From an uncultured Thiothrix sp. (GTDB taxonomy: Bacteria > Pseudomonadota > Gammaproteobacteria > Thiotrichales > Thiotrichaceae): 64,000 nt of DNA. Shown here piece by piece: positions 1 through 7,888 of this stretch (position 1 is its first letter; every line of letters starts with the position of its first letter). Position numbers and translations under genes: made by a program. The stretch is from the NCBI RefSeq assembly GCF_937873765.1, contig NZ_CALMZC010000014.1:1-64000 (forward strand), given 5' to 3'. The notes below the pieces were generated by a model. The model searched no databases, was not told where the DNA came from, and saw only the letters and a list, made by a program, of their open reading frames with translations.

Positions 1-44
1 AGGGCTGATTAATCGAATGGTGACTCACTCTTGACTTTCGCTAG

Positions 45-311
45 AGGTCTATTGAGTTAAGAGCAGAGATTAGCTATACAGCAAACATCAGCGGCCCAGA
101 TTATGATAATTCAATATGGGATAGTGAAGATAAAGAATATATCTTTATGGAATATTTTAATGGGAATTTTGATTTCGATGACACTTACAATGTTTCAATG
201 AATATATTTTTTGATGAAGAACAAAATGAACTAACAGAGATAGATGGCGTTCTGTTCGATGGCAGTACTGAGGTTGAGCTTAATTATGATGATGGATACC
301 CATACAAATAA
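45..311 (+). CDS. Cassette ORF without clear start, acidic C-terminus
   Basis: An open frame of 88 codons begins directly after a TAG at 42-44 and ends with TAA at 309-311, immediately in front of the first attC site. No ATG occurs near its beginning; the first in-frame ATG is about a third of the way in, without a good ribosome site. The product is strongly acidic (many Asp, Glu and Asn) and matches no family I recognise. Because the frame is blocked upstream, this is either the 3' part of a frameshifted cassette gene or a gene starting at a non-ATG codon. Its position against attC is what a cassette gene should show. Confidence 0.35.
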   Translation, partial: RSIELRAEISYTANISGPDYDNSIWDSEDKEYIFMEYFNGNFDFDDTYNVSMNIFFDEEQNELTEIDGVLFDGSTEVELNYDDGYPYK

Positions 312-401
312 TCTAACAAGATTCTCGACGACGGACGCGGTGACAGCCCGCGACTCCGACCATTCTACTCCCCGCCGCGCCCGTCAGATTTGACGTTGGG
401 C
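311..401 (+). repeat. attC site 1 (integron cassette recombination site)
   Basis: The left end ATCTAAC (311-317) fits R'' (RYYYAAC) and the right end GTTGGGC (395-401) fits R' (GTTRRRY). Between them the arms GACGGACGCGG and CCGCCGCGCCCGTC can pair imperfectly, as in the folded single-stranded attC. Near-identical internal sequence recurs at 1255, 3644 and 4389, which defines one chromosomal-integron attC family. It closes the cassette with the ORF at 45-311. Confidence 0.85.
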
Positions 402-451
402 TACAATAGAAACCGACATTTCCACATCAATAACAAAATAAAGGCGTAATT

Positions 452-1252
452 ATGAATGACATAGCAACACAAATAACAACACAAATTTTTCATTCAATAG
501 GACAGATATTTGTAAGTTTTTGGATTTTAATTCTCATATTGATAATAGCTATTTTCCTAAAGTCTTCGTACTTTAAAGGAAAATTAGGAGAAGCTATAGT
601 AAGTCGATCAATAACTAACAAACTTGACCCAAACATATACCATATAATAAATAATGTTACATTGCCTTCGTTTGATGGCACTACACAGATTGATCATATC
701 ATAGTATCTATATACGGCATTTTCGTGATAGAGACAAAAAACATGAAGGGCTGGATATTTGGTGACAAAAACAATAAAACATGGACACAAACCATATATA
801 AAAAATCACATAAATTTCAAAATCCAATTCATCAAAATTATAAACACATAAAAACATTGACTAAAATCACGGGCATTGAAGAAGAAAAAATTCATTCAGT
901 TATAGTTTTTACTGGCGACAGCAAATTCAAAACCACAATGCCTGACAATGTTTTAAATAAAGGTTGGGTTGATTATGTGCTTTCAAAAAATGATTTACTT
1001 TTATCATATGATCTAGTTCAAGATACTATAGAGTGCATTAACTCACAAAAATTTGAGGCATCATTCAAAACTAATCAAGAACATATTAATCAACTAAAAG
1101 TCAAACAAAGAATTATCAGCTCAAGTCATAATTGTCCAAAATGCGGCTCTACTTTAACAAAAAGAGTCGCTAAAACAGGGGCTAATATTGGTCGTGAGTT
1201 TTACGGCTGCTCTCAGTTCCCACAATGTAGATACACCAGAGCTATCAATTAA
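452..1252 (+). CDS. NERD-domain membrane protein with C-terminal zinc finger
   Basis: 266 residues. A hydrophobic helix lies at about residues 17-38. It is followed by a NERD (nuclease-related) domain whose core shows GKLGE, TQIDHIIVS and FVIETKNMKG, the Glu/Asp/Lys pattern shared with restriction-like nucleases. The C-terminus is a topoisomerase-type four-Cys zinc finger (CPKC ... YGCSQFPQC). NERD proteins are thought to process nucleic acid; the function here is inferred from family only. The gene starts at ATG 452 behind AAAGGCG and is flanked by attC sites, so it is a mobile cassette. Its base composition is markedly AT-rich compared with the chromosomal genes downstream, consistent with separate origin. 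Confidence 0.8.
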   Translation: MNDIATQITTQIFHSIGQIFVSFWILILILIIAIFLKSSYFKGKLGEAIVSRSITNKLDPNIYHIINNVTLPSFDGTTQIDHIIVSIYGIFVIETKNMKGWIFGDKNNKTWTQTIYKKSHKFQNPIHQNYKHIKTLTKITGIEEEKIHSVIVFTGDSKFKTTMPDNVLNKGWVDYVLSKNDLLLSYDLVQDTIECINSQKFEASFKTNQEHINQLKVKQRIISSSHNCPKCGSTLTKRVAKTGANIGREFYGCSQFPQCRYTRAIN

Positions 1253-1254
1253 AA

Positions 1255-1335
1255 GCCCAACAAGTTGCTCGACGACGGACGCGGTGACAGCCCCCAATCA
1301 ACTTCCCGCCGCGCCCGTCAGCCTTGACGTTATGC
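1255..1335 (+). repeat. attC site 2
   Basis: R'' is GCCCAAC (1255-1261) and the right core is GTTATGC (1329-1335). The internal arms match attC site 1 almost base for base (GACGACGGACGCGGTGACAGC and CCGCCGCGCCCGTCA regions). It closes the NERD cassette. Confidence 0.85.
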
Positions 1336-1365
1336 ACTAAACCAAGTATGAGGCAGATTCGAAAC

Positions 1366-2813
1366 ATGACTGAGCCAAAGCTATTCATTTCCTATTGTTG
1401 GTCGAGTCCTGATCATGAAGATTGGGTTCTCCGACTTGGCACTGAGCTTCGAGAAAATGGAGTGGATGTAATATTAGATAAATGGGATCTGAAAGAAGGG
1501 AATGATGCAAACGCATTTATGGAGAAAATGGTTTCAGATGAAGAAATCAAAAAAGTTATCTTGGTTATAGATGAGCAATATAGCGATAGAGCTAACGCGA
1601 GAAAAGGTGGTGTCGGGACAGAGACTCAGATTATCTCAGCCGAGGTTTATGAGAGCGTCGATCAAAATAAGTTTGTTACCGTGGTAGCGAGCAGAGACTC
1701 GGAGGGAAAGGCAAAACCTCCTGTATTTTATAAGTCGAGAATATACATTGATTTATCAGATGAAGAGCTTTATGGAAAAAACTTTGAGCAGCTATTGAGA
1801 TGGATTTACGATAAGCATTTAAATGTAAAACCTGAAATTGGAAAAAACCCGCATTCTTAGATGAGGAGGAGCAAGTCTCTTTAGGGACTTCGGTTGCTTT
1901 TCGAAGATTAGTTGAAGCAATAAAGAATAATCGTTCACATGCTAACGGAGCATTGGTTGAGTATCTGAACTTATTCTCAGAGAACTTTTCACGACTTAGA
2001 CTAGAGCCAAGCAATGGAGTTAGTGATTTTGATCAAACAGTAGTTGATAGCATTAACCAATTTATCCCAGCTAGGAATGAGCTGATAGAGGTGTTTGGTG
2101 TTATTGCTCAATATGATCAAACGACAAAGTCAGCTCCAGTTGTACATAAATTCTTCGAATCTCTGATTCCATTTCTTGATAGGCCAGAGGGAGTTACCTC
2201 TTATCATAAGTGGGACTGGGACAATTTAAAGTTTATTATTCATGAATCTTTCATTCTATGCGTTTCAATTTTTCTTAAATATGAAAGATTCGATATTGTT
2301 TCTTACTTGTTGAATCAGAGGTATTACATTGCAAATGATGCTCGTTATGGGCGTAGTACAATGGAATCCTTCGGAGTATTTCGAAACTATCTTGAATCGC
2401 TTAACCATCGAAATAGCTGATTGAAACTCCAACGACTATCAGTTCACGCAGATATGCTCAAGGAGAGATGTACAGATTCAGGCGTTTCATTCAATACAAT
2501 GATGCAAGCAGATTTTGTTTTGTACCTAGCAGAGGCACTGCGAGGCGTTAAGGAAGGTCGGAGGCAAGAGTGGTGGCCAAAAACTCTTGTTTTCAAGTCC
2601 TTTCATGGCGGAACGTTTGAAATTTTCCTTAGGTCTGAGTCCGTTGAGTACTTTAGCCGCCTTGCTTCGGTTTTGGGTATAAGTAAGAAAACAGAACTGG
2701 AGCCATTTGTTCAAGGCATAAAAAATGACTCTATATACGTTCCAAAATGGCAGTTTGATAGGATCGCTCCTTTAGAATTAATGAATTATGAAAATCTGTG
2801 CACGCGTGCATAA
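1366..2813 (+). pseudogene. SEFIR/TIR-like domain protein, broken by frameshift and nonsense codon
   Basis: One ancestral gene of about 482 codons is spread over two frames. It starts at ATG 1366 (product begins MTEPKLFISYCWSS), the SEFIR-type opening seen in TIR-related signalling proteins. The first frame ends at TAG 1858-1860. The -1 frame is open from before that point to TGA 2418-2420, and the same frame resumes at once to TAA 2811-2813. Adding one A to the A run at 1842-1847, or slipping back one base there, joins the parts; changing TGA 2418 to CGA would restore the rest. The middle and C-terminal parts look like the helical tail often attached to bacterial SEFIR domains. Two independent lesions argue for decay. 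A 165-residue SEFIR-only fragment could still be made. The attC flanks make it a cassette gene. Confidence 0.75.
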
Positions 2814-2876
2814 CAAAGTGCTGCTAGGGACAAACCTACGCTGCGCTTCGGCTTGCCCCAGAGCACGGCGTTATCT
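2808..2876 (+). repeat. attC site 3, different family
   Basis: GCATAAC (2808-2814) and GTTATCT (2870-2876) bound a 69-bp element with the paired arms GTGCTG/CAGAGCAC and GGGACAA.../...TTGCCCC. Its internal sequence is unlike attC sites 1, 2, 4 and 5 and resembles attC sites of marine or other chromosomal integrons. The stop codon of the SEFIR pseudogene lies inside it, as is common in cassettes. It suggests that cassette was imported from another integron. Confidence 0.7.
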
Positions 2877-2897
2877 GCACATAGATTCGCCATCATC

Positions 2898-2926
2898 TTG
2901 ACAAGATTCATAAAAGAAAATACTGT
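2898..2926 (+). promoter_or_regulatory. Promoter of the phd-vapC cassette
   Basis: TTGACA (2898-2903), a 17-bp spacer and TACTGT (2921-2926) form a near-consensus sigma70 promoter 33 bp before the antitoxin ATG. The -10 region overlaps a direct repeat of TGTCTAG (about 2924-2939), a plausible operator for autoregulation by the antitoxin. Toxin-antitoxin cassettes usually carry their own promoter. Confidence 0.65.
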
Positions 2927-2959
2927 CTAGTCTGTCTAGTTTAATTTGAGGTTATAGCT

Positions 2960-3214
2960 ATGGAACAGAACACATGGCAGCTCCAAGATGCAAAAAGCAA
3001 ATTTAGTCAATTAGTTGACAACGCAATGCATCACAGACCCCAGTTTGTGACTAAGCATGGTAGCAATGCGGTTGTTATCATTTCATTTGAAGAGTACGCA
3101 AATTTTATCAAGCCAAAAGGTGATTTGGTGACATTTCTAAGAAGCTCTCCTTTGGCAGACAGTGACCTTGATTTCACAAGAAATAAAGATATGACAAGAG
3201 ATATTGAGCTGTGA
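2960..3214 (+). CDS. Phd/YefM-family antitoxin
   Basis: 84 residues, with the Phd/YefM N-terminal DNA-binding fold: WQLQDAKSKFSQLVDNA, then FVTKHGSNAVVIISFEEY. The divergent C-terminal tail (PLADSDLDFTRNKDM) is where such antitoxins bind their toxin. It starts at ATG 2960 behind GAGG and overlaps the toxin start by four bases (GTGA), so the pair is translationally coupled. It is expected to neutralise the PIN toxin and repress its own promoter. It occupies a mobile integron cassette, where such pairs stabilise the array. Confidence 0.88.
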   Translation: MEQNTWQLQDAKSKFSQLVDNAMHHRPQFVTKHGSNAVVIISFEEYANFIKPKGDLVTFLRSSPLADSDLDFTRNKDMTRDIEL

Positions 3215-3639
3215 ACTACCTGCTAGATACTTGCGTTATCTCTGAGGTGATCAAGAGAGAACCAAACAAAAATGTGATTTCATGGCTCCAGGCTCAAGAT
3301 GAAGCCAATTTATTTTTAAGCATATTGATATTCGGTGAGATACACAAAGGCATTCAAAAAGACCCCGATCAAACCAGAAAGAAAAAACTAAAAATTTGGC
3401 TCGAAGAAGACTTAAAAAAGCGTTTTGCTAATCGCATTATTCCCATTGACTTAAAGGTTTTGACTAACTGGGGTTCTATCCAAGGTTCAGCAGAATTAAT
3501 AGGCAGACCAATGGCTACCATTGATGGACTAATAGCTGTATCAGGACTCACATATAATTGTACTGTAGCCACAAGAAATATTTCAGACATGGAGCAAAGC
3601 ACAGCAGAATTATTTAATCCTTGGGAATATAAAGAATAA
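3211..3639 (+). CDS. VapC-like PIN-domain ribonuclease toxin
   Basis: 142 residues. PIN-domain acidic residues are visible: LLDTCVISE (Asp6), FGEIHKG (Glu), TIDGLIA (Asp) and VATRNISDME (Asp). PIN toxins of this class cut tRNA or rRNA with Mg2+/Mn2+. The start is GTG 3211, inside the last codon of the antitoxin gene; no ATG start fits. The length and motif order are normal, so the toxin looks intact. The attC follows five bases after the stop. Confidence 0.88.
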   Translation: MNYLLDTCVISEVIKREPNKNVISWLQAQDEANLFLSILIFGEIHKGIQKDPDQTRKKKLKIWLEEDLKKRFANRIIPIDLKVLTNWGSIQGSAELIGRPMATIDGLIAVSGLTYNCTVATRNISDMEQSTAELFNPWEYKE

Positions 3640-3643
3640 TACA

Positions 3644-3733
3644 AATTAACGATGTGTTTGGCGACGGACGCAGTGACAGCCCACAACTCTGATTTGATTA
3701 CTCCCCACCGCGCCCGTCATATTGACGTTGGCA
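3644..3733 (+). repeat. attC site 4
   Basis: The internal arms match sites 1 and 2 (GCGACGGACGCAGTGACAGC, CCACCGCGCCCGTCA). The ends are weaker: AATTAAC (3644-3650) and GTTGGCA (3727-3733), so R'' and the last base of R' deviate from consensus. It closes the phd-vapC cassette. Confidence 0.8.
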
Positions 3734-3826
3734 TATTTCTGAACACCTTCGCCCTTCCCATCATATATCTAAGTAATTTAAGATGAAGACAGTAGGCACA
3801 CAAACAAATATGATACCGTCGATAGT

Positions 3827-4115
3827 ATGAAGCCTATCATACTGGAATCCGATCAAAAATCAGGTGCTTGTCGAAAAACGGAATGTTTCGTTCGAGGATG
3901 TGATCTTTTCTCTACAATCAGGCGGCTTACTGGATGACATGGCTCACCCTAACACGGAGAAATATCCCCATCAGCGAATGTTCGTTATATCCATTGACGA
4001 GTATGTATACTTAGTACCATATATCGAGAATGAGGAAGAAATATTCTTAAAAACCATCATTCCAAGTAGAAAGGCAACTAAACATTACCTTGGAGATAAA
4101 AATGAAAGAATCTAA
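3827..4115 (+). pseudogene. brnT: BrnT-family toxin with N-terminal +1 frameshift
   Basis: The frame from GTG 3864 to TAA 4115 encodes VEKRNVSFEDVIFSLQSGG..., ending IIPSRKATKHYL, the BrnT (RelE-like ribonuclease) pattern. Upstream, the in-frame codons read YWNPIKNQ, the expected BrnT beginning, but a TGA lies just before and no start is available. ATG 3827 reads MKPII in another frame; removing one base near C3842 would join MKPII to WNPIKNQ and give a normal N-terminus. The toxin therefore appears disabled, or made from GTG 3864 without its first strand. The downstream antitoxin overlaps its end. Confidence 0.7.
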
Positions 4116-4389
4116 ATTAGATACAGAAGAACAAGACATCTTAGATGCCTTTGATGCTAATGAGTTTCAGTCAGATATATCACCATCTCGTCGGGATTTC
4201 ATTAAAAAATCTGCGCTCCAAACATCAAAGAAAGACAAAAGAATAAACATAAGAATATCAAGTCGCGATCTTGTCGTTCTTCGACGAAGGGCTTTGGCAG
4301 AGGGGATACCCTATCAAACACTTTTATCAAGCATCTTACATAAATATGCGTCAGGTACTCTTCACGATATTTTTGTAGCAAATAAATAG
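4102..4389 (+). CDS. brnA: BrnA-like ribbon-helix-helix antitoxin
   Basis: 95 residues from ATG 4102 (Shine-Dalgarno GGAG at 4092); the alternative TTG 4090 adds four residues and is less likely. The C-terminal half shows KDKRINIRISSRDLVVLRRRALAEGIPYQTLLSSILHKY in overlapping pieces, the CopG/BrnA-type DNA-binding and dimerisation region with its 'EGIPYQTL' signature. It overlaps the toxin gene by 14 bp. It probably binds and represses its own promoter. It is intact even though its toxin partner carries an N-terminal lesion. Confidence 0.8.
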   Translation: MKESKLDTEEQDILDAFDANEFQSDISPSRRDFIKKSALQTSKKDKRINIRISSRDLVVLRRRALAEGIPYQTLLSSILHKYASGTLHDIFVANK

Positions 4390-4477
4390 CCAAAAGTTAT
4401 TCGACGACAGACGCGGTGACAGCTCATTACTCCGATCAACATACTCCCCGCCACGTCCGTCAATTCAGACGAAAAGG
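4389..4477 (+). repeat. attC site 5, degenerate terminal site
   Basis: The core arms (GACGACAGACGCGGTGACAGC and CCCGCCACGTCCGTCA) match the local attC family. The left end reads GCCAAAAG in place of RYYYAAC, and the right end reads GAAAAGG where GTTRRRY is expected. Losing the GTT triplet should abolish integrase recombination at this site. It is the last attC, so it marks the fixed distal end of the array. Confidence 0.7.
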
Positions 4478-4489
4478 TGGGGTATTTTG

Positions 4490-4528
4490 TTTGAAGAGTT
4501 GATAATTTCTCTACAATTGGGAGGCTGA
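4490..4528 (+). pseudogene. Relic of a second brnT-like gene
   Basis: TTT GAA GAG ... GGC TGA reads FEELIISLQLGG-stop, matching FEDVIFSLQSGG of the brnT product at 8 of 12 positions. Nothing recognisable continues after the stop. It appears to be a scar of a paralogous cassette beyond the dead attC. The stretch from here to 4706 holds no other gene that I can support. Confidence 0.55.
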
Positions 4529-4706
4529 TTTTTTTGAGAGAGCAACAAACCCAACGAAATAGCAGGTTGAATAACTTTACCGTACTCTATAAGCCATATT
4601 AGGCAAATTAACGATACGCCACTCAAAAGCCGCTGTAAAAAAGCTCCAGTTTGTCTCCCATCTCATTCCATGCTAAACCTGCCTTTTTAGTGTTAGGACT
4701 ATAGCC

Positions 4707-5393
4707 GTGCTTAGCGCCCATCATCTCCATTATGCTTATCCCGAAGCTGGACAGTGGCATACCGTGCTCAAGGATGTGAGTCTTGAATTAGCCCTCGGTG
4801 AACAGGTGGCTTTAGTGGGAAGTAGTGGTTCGGGCAAGTCGACTTTATTGAATTTGCTAGGTGGCATTGATAAGCCAGCGTCTGGGCGGATTTTCCTAAA
4901 AAATCAAGAACTCACTGCTTTAAAAGAGCCAGCTTTAACTCTATTTCGGCGCCAACAGATTGGTTTTATTTATCAGCAATTTAATCTGATTCCGACTTTA
5001 ACCGTGGCAGAAAATATCTTGCTGCCCTTGGGTTTATTGAGGGTAGCTGCCAAAGAACAACAAGAGCGTTTGGCGCAGTGGCTAGCCGCGATTCAATTAC
5101 CGACGCGTGCTAATGCTTTTCCTGATCAACTTTCGGGTGGGGAGCAGCAGCGGGTGGCAATTGCGCGTGCTTTGATTCATCAACCCGCTTTAGTGCTTGC
5201 TGATGAGCCAACCGGTAATTTAGATGCAAAAACGGGACAGTTGATTCTGGATTTATTATTCAATCTGGCTGCGCAAGCCCAGCAAACTTTATTAGTGGTT
5301 ACCCATAGCAAGGCAGTGGCAGAACGCGCCGAACGCATCCTAGTTTTACAAGAGGGTGTCTTAGAAAACAGTTCATCGACACTGGCTTGGTAA
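4707..5393 (+). CDS. ABC transporter ATPase (LolD/AttE-like)
   Basis: 228 residues. Walker A is GSSGSGKST (about residue 38), the signature is LSGGEQQRVAIARAL, and Walker B is LVLADEPTGNLD with its following TH switch (VVTHS). The 'DEPTGNLD' form and the partner permease place it in the LolD/MacB/AttE group, which powers mechanotransmission or lipoprotein release rather than import. The start is GTG 4707; no ATG fits before the family N-terminus. The stop TAA overlaps the next gene's ATG (TAATG), so it is the first gene of a three-gene operon. The substrate is unknown. Confidence 0.85.
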   Translation: MLSAHHLHYAYPEAGQWHTVLKDVSLELALGEQVALVGSSGSGKSTLLNLLGGIDKPASGRIFLKNQELTALKEPALTLFRRQQIGFIYQQFNLIPTLTVAENILLPLGLLRVAAKEQQERLAQWLAAIQLPTRANAFPDQLSGGEQQRVAIARALIHQPALVLADEPTGNLDAKTGQLILDLLFNLAAQAQQTLLVVTHSKAVAERAERILVLQEGVLENSSSTLAW

Positions 5394-7888
5394 TGCTCAT
5401 GCCGAGTTTATTATTACGTTCCAGTTGGCGATTTTTTACTCGACACCCGTGGCAACTCTGGCTGACCTTATTGAGTATTGCCTTAGGCACGGCCGTGATG
5501 ATTGCGGTCGATCTAGCGAATCACAGCGCTGCACAATCTTTCCAGCAGTCGGTCAATACGCTGTCTAGCCCGATGACACATGAACTCAAAGCGGTGCATG
5601 GGCAAATACCCGATGAGTTTTATCGACAGTTGCGGGTGGAGTGGGGCTATCGAGACAGTCTACCTGAAGTCGAGTTATCCCTAAGCTTTAAGGGCCTGCA
5701 TTACAGTTTATTAGGCTTAGATCCTTTCGCAACCAGCTTACCCGCTAGCAGTTTAGGCTCGCTAAATTCAGGTGTACTCACCCGCTTACTCACGGAGGCG
5801 AATACACTGATTGCACCCAAGGACTCAGGTTTACAAGTGGGTCAAGTATTGCCAGCGGGGGAGCGTGAGTTTACGGTGATTGGTCTGGCTGATTTAGCAC
5901 GTAGTGATTTACTGTTGGCGGATATTTCGACTGTGCAGAGCAATGCAACGGGTTTAACTCGGATTCAATTGAAGTTGACTGAGGCCGAAGCACAAGCTTT
6001 ACAAGCCCGTTTGCCGCCGGAGTTGAAGCTAGAATCCTTTGCGAATCAGCAAGCGGTGTTCGGGCAAATGACAGGCGCGTTTAGCACTAATCTGTTAGCG
6101 ATGAGTTTATTAGCGATCTTGGTAGGTGCCTTCTTGGTCTACAACACCATGACTTTTTCGGTGTTACAGCGGCGTTCAAGTTTTGCGGTAGCGCGTATGT
6201 TAGGTGTTACTGCAGGGCAATTGTTTCGGAGTTTGCTGCTGGAGGCTTGTGTTTTAGGCTTAATCGGTAGTGCTTTAGGTGTACTCCTTGGTGTACTTTT
6301 AGGTCAGGGCTTATTAGTGCTAGTGACTCAAACGATTAGCGATTTATACGTGAGTGTTGCACCCACTGATTTATTAATTACCCCCGCGATTGCCTTGAAA
6401 GGTGTCGGTGTGACTTTAGCGGCAGTGTTGCTTGCCACGCTAGCGCCTGCTCTTGAAGCAGCGCGTGTTGCTCCCGTACAAGTACAGCGCCGTTCGAGGT
6501 TAGAGCAAACTAATCAGAACTTAAGTTTCAAGCTAGTGAGCGCGGGTTTAGTACTCATGCTGGGTAGTGCGCTCCTGATTAGCAGTTCAGGGAAGCAATT
6601 GGTGTTAGGCTTTGTAGGGCTGTTTATGCTGATTGTGGGGTATAGCCTGCTGATTCCTTGGGTACTGCGCAAGCTCTTAAAGTTGCTTCAACAAGCCACT
6701 GCAAAACTTACGCATAGGCAGTTATTAAGTTCGATGGCTTTGCGTAATTTAGAAGCCGGTTTAAGTCGTACTAGTTTAGCTATTATTGCCTTGACAGTGG
6801 CGGTGTCTGCCACGATTGGTGTGAGTATGATGATCGGCTCTTTCCGTTCCAGTGTCGCGGATTGGTTGAATATGACTTTACCCAGTGATTTATATGTTTC
6901 AGCTTTAAGTGAAGATGCTTCACGAGTCGAAGGTTCTTTGACACTCGTTTGGTTGGATCGGATAAAAACTTTGCCCGAAGTAGCAAGTATCAGTACCGGT
7001 TTATCCACGCGATTAACCGTTGAAGGCATGCCGCTACCCACTTTAGTTTTGCAGCCAGCAGCACATAGTGAACGCGGGTTTGAGTTCTTACAAAATACAC
7101 CAACGGATGCTTGGCAGCGCTTTGAAAAAGCCGAAGGTGTCCTCGTTTCTGAGCCGTTTGCTTATCATTATAACCGAGGAGTTGGGGCGAGTTTGCAGCT
7201 TAATACTGAAGCAGCCGGTGTGCTGAAGCTACCGATTCTGGGGGTATTTCGCGATTATAGTGCAACTCAAGGTATGTTGGTGTTACCGCGTGGTTTGTAT
7301 GAGCGCTATTGGCAAGATCGCAATATTTCCTCCATTGGCTTAACTTTAAAGCAGGGCGTAGATACACCTTTAGTTCAACAGCAGCTACAAGCGTGGGCGA
7401 AAGATTTGCAGCCCGTGAATCAATCCTTAGTCATTCGCTCGAACACCGAGATTCGTGAAAATTCCTTACAAGTCTTTGATCGTACTTTTGCCATAACCCA
7501 TGTACTGCGCGTTTTGGTGCTGATCGTCGCCTTTGTCGGCGTGTTCAGCGCTTTAATGGCTTTATTTTTAGAAAAGGGACGTGAATTCGCGATTCTGCGC
7601 TCGACAGGTTTTACCCCTAAACAAGTGCAAATTTTAGTGCTAAGCCAAGCGGCTTTATTAGGTTTGCTTGCTGGACTCTTCGCGTTGCCTTTGGGCTGGC
7701 TGATGTCGGTGGTACTGATTGACATTATCAACCAACGTTCCTTTGGTTGGACGATGCACAGTTATTTCTTCGCTGACACTCCACTGCAAGCGCTGTTGTT
7801 AGCTGTAGTTGCTGCGCTCTTAGCCAGTCTGTATCCAGTACGCCGGATTGGACAGCTCTCGATTCGGGAGGGTTTATATGGTCGCTAG
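5393..7888 (+). CDS. FtsX-like ABC permease (AttFG-type)
   Basis: 831 residues from ATG 5393. An N-terminal helix (about 20-40) is followed by a large periplasmic MacB_PCD domain. Three helices with the FtsX motif (around 'LRRRSSFAVARMLGVT') follow, and the second half repeats the layout with 'ILRSTGFTPKQVQ'. So there are two fused FtsX units, ten helices in all, as in AttF/AttG-type or YbbP permeases. It works with the ATPase encoded just before it. The next gene starts inside its last codons. The role is inferred as lipid, lipoprotein or hydrophobic-substrate export. Confidence 0.82.
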   Translation: MLMPSLLLRSSWRFFTRHPWQLWLTLLSIALGTAVMIAVDLANHSAAQSFQQSVNTLSSPMTHELKAVHGQIPDEFYRQLRVEWGYRDSLPEVELSLSFKGLHYSLLGLDPFATSLPASSLGSLNSGVLTRLLTEANTLIAPKDSGLQVGQVLPAGEREFTVIGLADLARSDLLLADISTVQSNATGLTRIQLKLTEAEAQALQARLPPELKLESFANQQAVFGQMTGAFSTNLLAMSLLAILVGAFLVYNTMTFSVLQRRSSFAVARMLGVTAGQLFRSLLLEACVLGLIGSALGVLLGVLLGQGLLVLVTQTISDLYVSVAPTDLLITPAIALKGVGVTLAAVLLATLAPALEAARVAPVQVQRRSRLEQTNQNLSFKLVSAGLVLMLGSALLISSSGKQLVLGFVGLFMLIVGYSLLIPWVLRKLLKLLQQATAKLTHRQLLSSMALRNLEAGLSRTSLAIIALTVAVSATIGVSMMIGSFRSSVADWLNMTLPSDLYVSALSEDASRVEGSLTLVWLDRIKTLPEVASISTGLSTRLTVEGMPLPTLVLQPAAHSERGFEFLQNTPTDAWQRFEKAEGVLVSEPFAYHYNRGVGASLQLNTEAAGVLKLPILGVFRDYSATQGMLVLPRGLYERYWQDRNISSIGLTLKQGVDTPLVQQQLQAWAKDLQPVNQSLVIRSNTEIRENSLQVFDRTFAITHVLRVLVLIVAFVGVFSALMALFLEKGREFAILRSTGFTPKQVQILVLSQAALLGLLAGLFALPLGWLMSVVLIDIINQRSFGWTMHSYFFADTPLQALLLAVVAALLASLYPVRRIGQLSIREGLYGR

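Noticed and set aside
1842-1848. Programmed -1 frameshifting as a functional feature of the SEFIR gene.
   Set aside because: A second in-frame stop at 2418-2420 shows the gene is decaying, so the heptamer alone is not enough; kept only as a finding to test.
311-4477. The repeated units could be read as a CRISPR or dispersed repeat array.
   Set aside because: Units are 70-90 bp, imperfect, paired internally, and separated by whole genes of varied length; attC is the better fit.
6688-7041. Long open frames antisense to the ABC permease and other coding genes.
   Set aside because: They mirror codon bias of the real genes, have no RBS or family features, and overlap clearly functional products.
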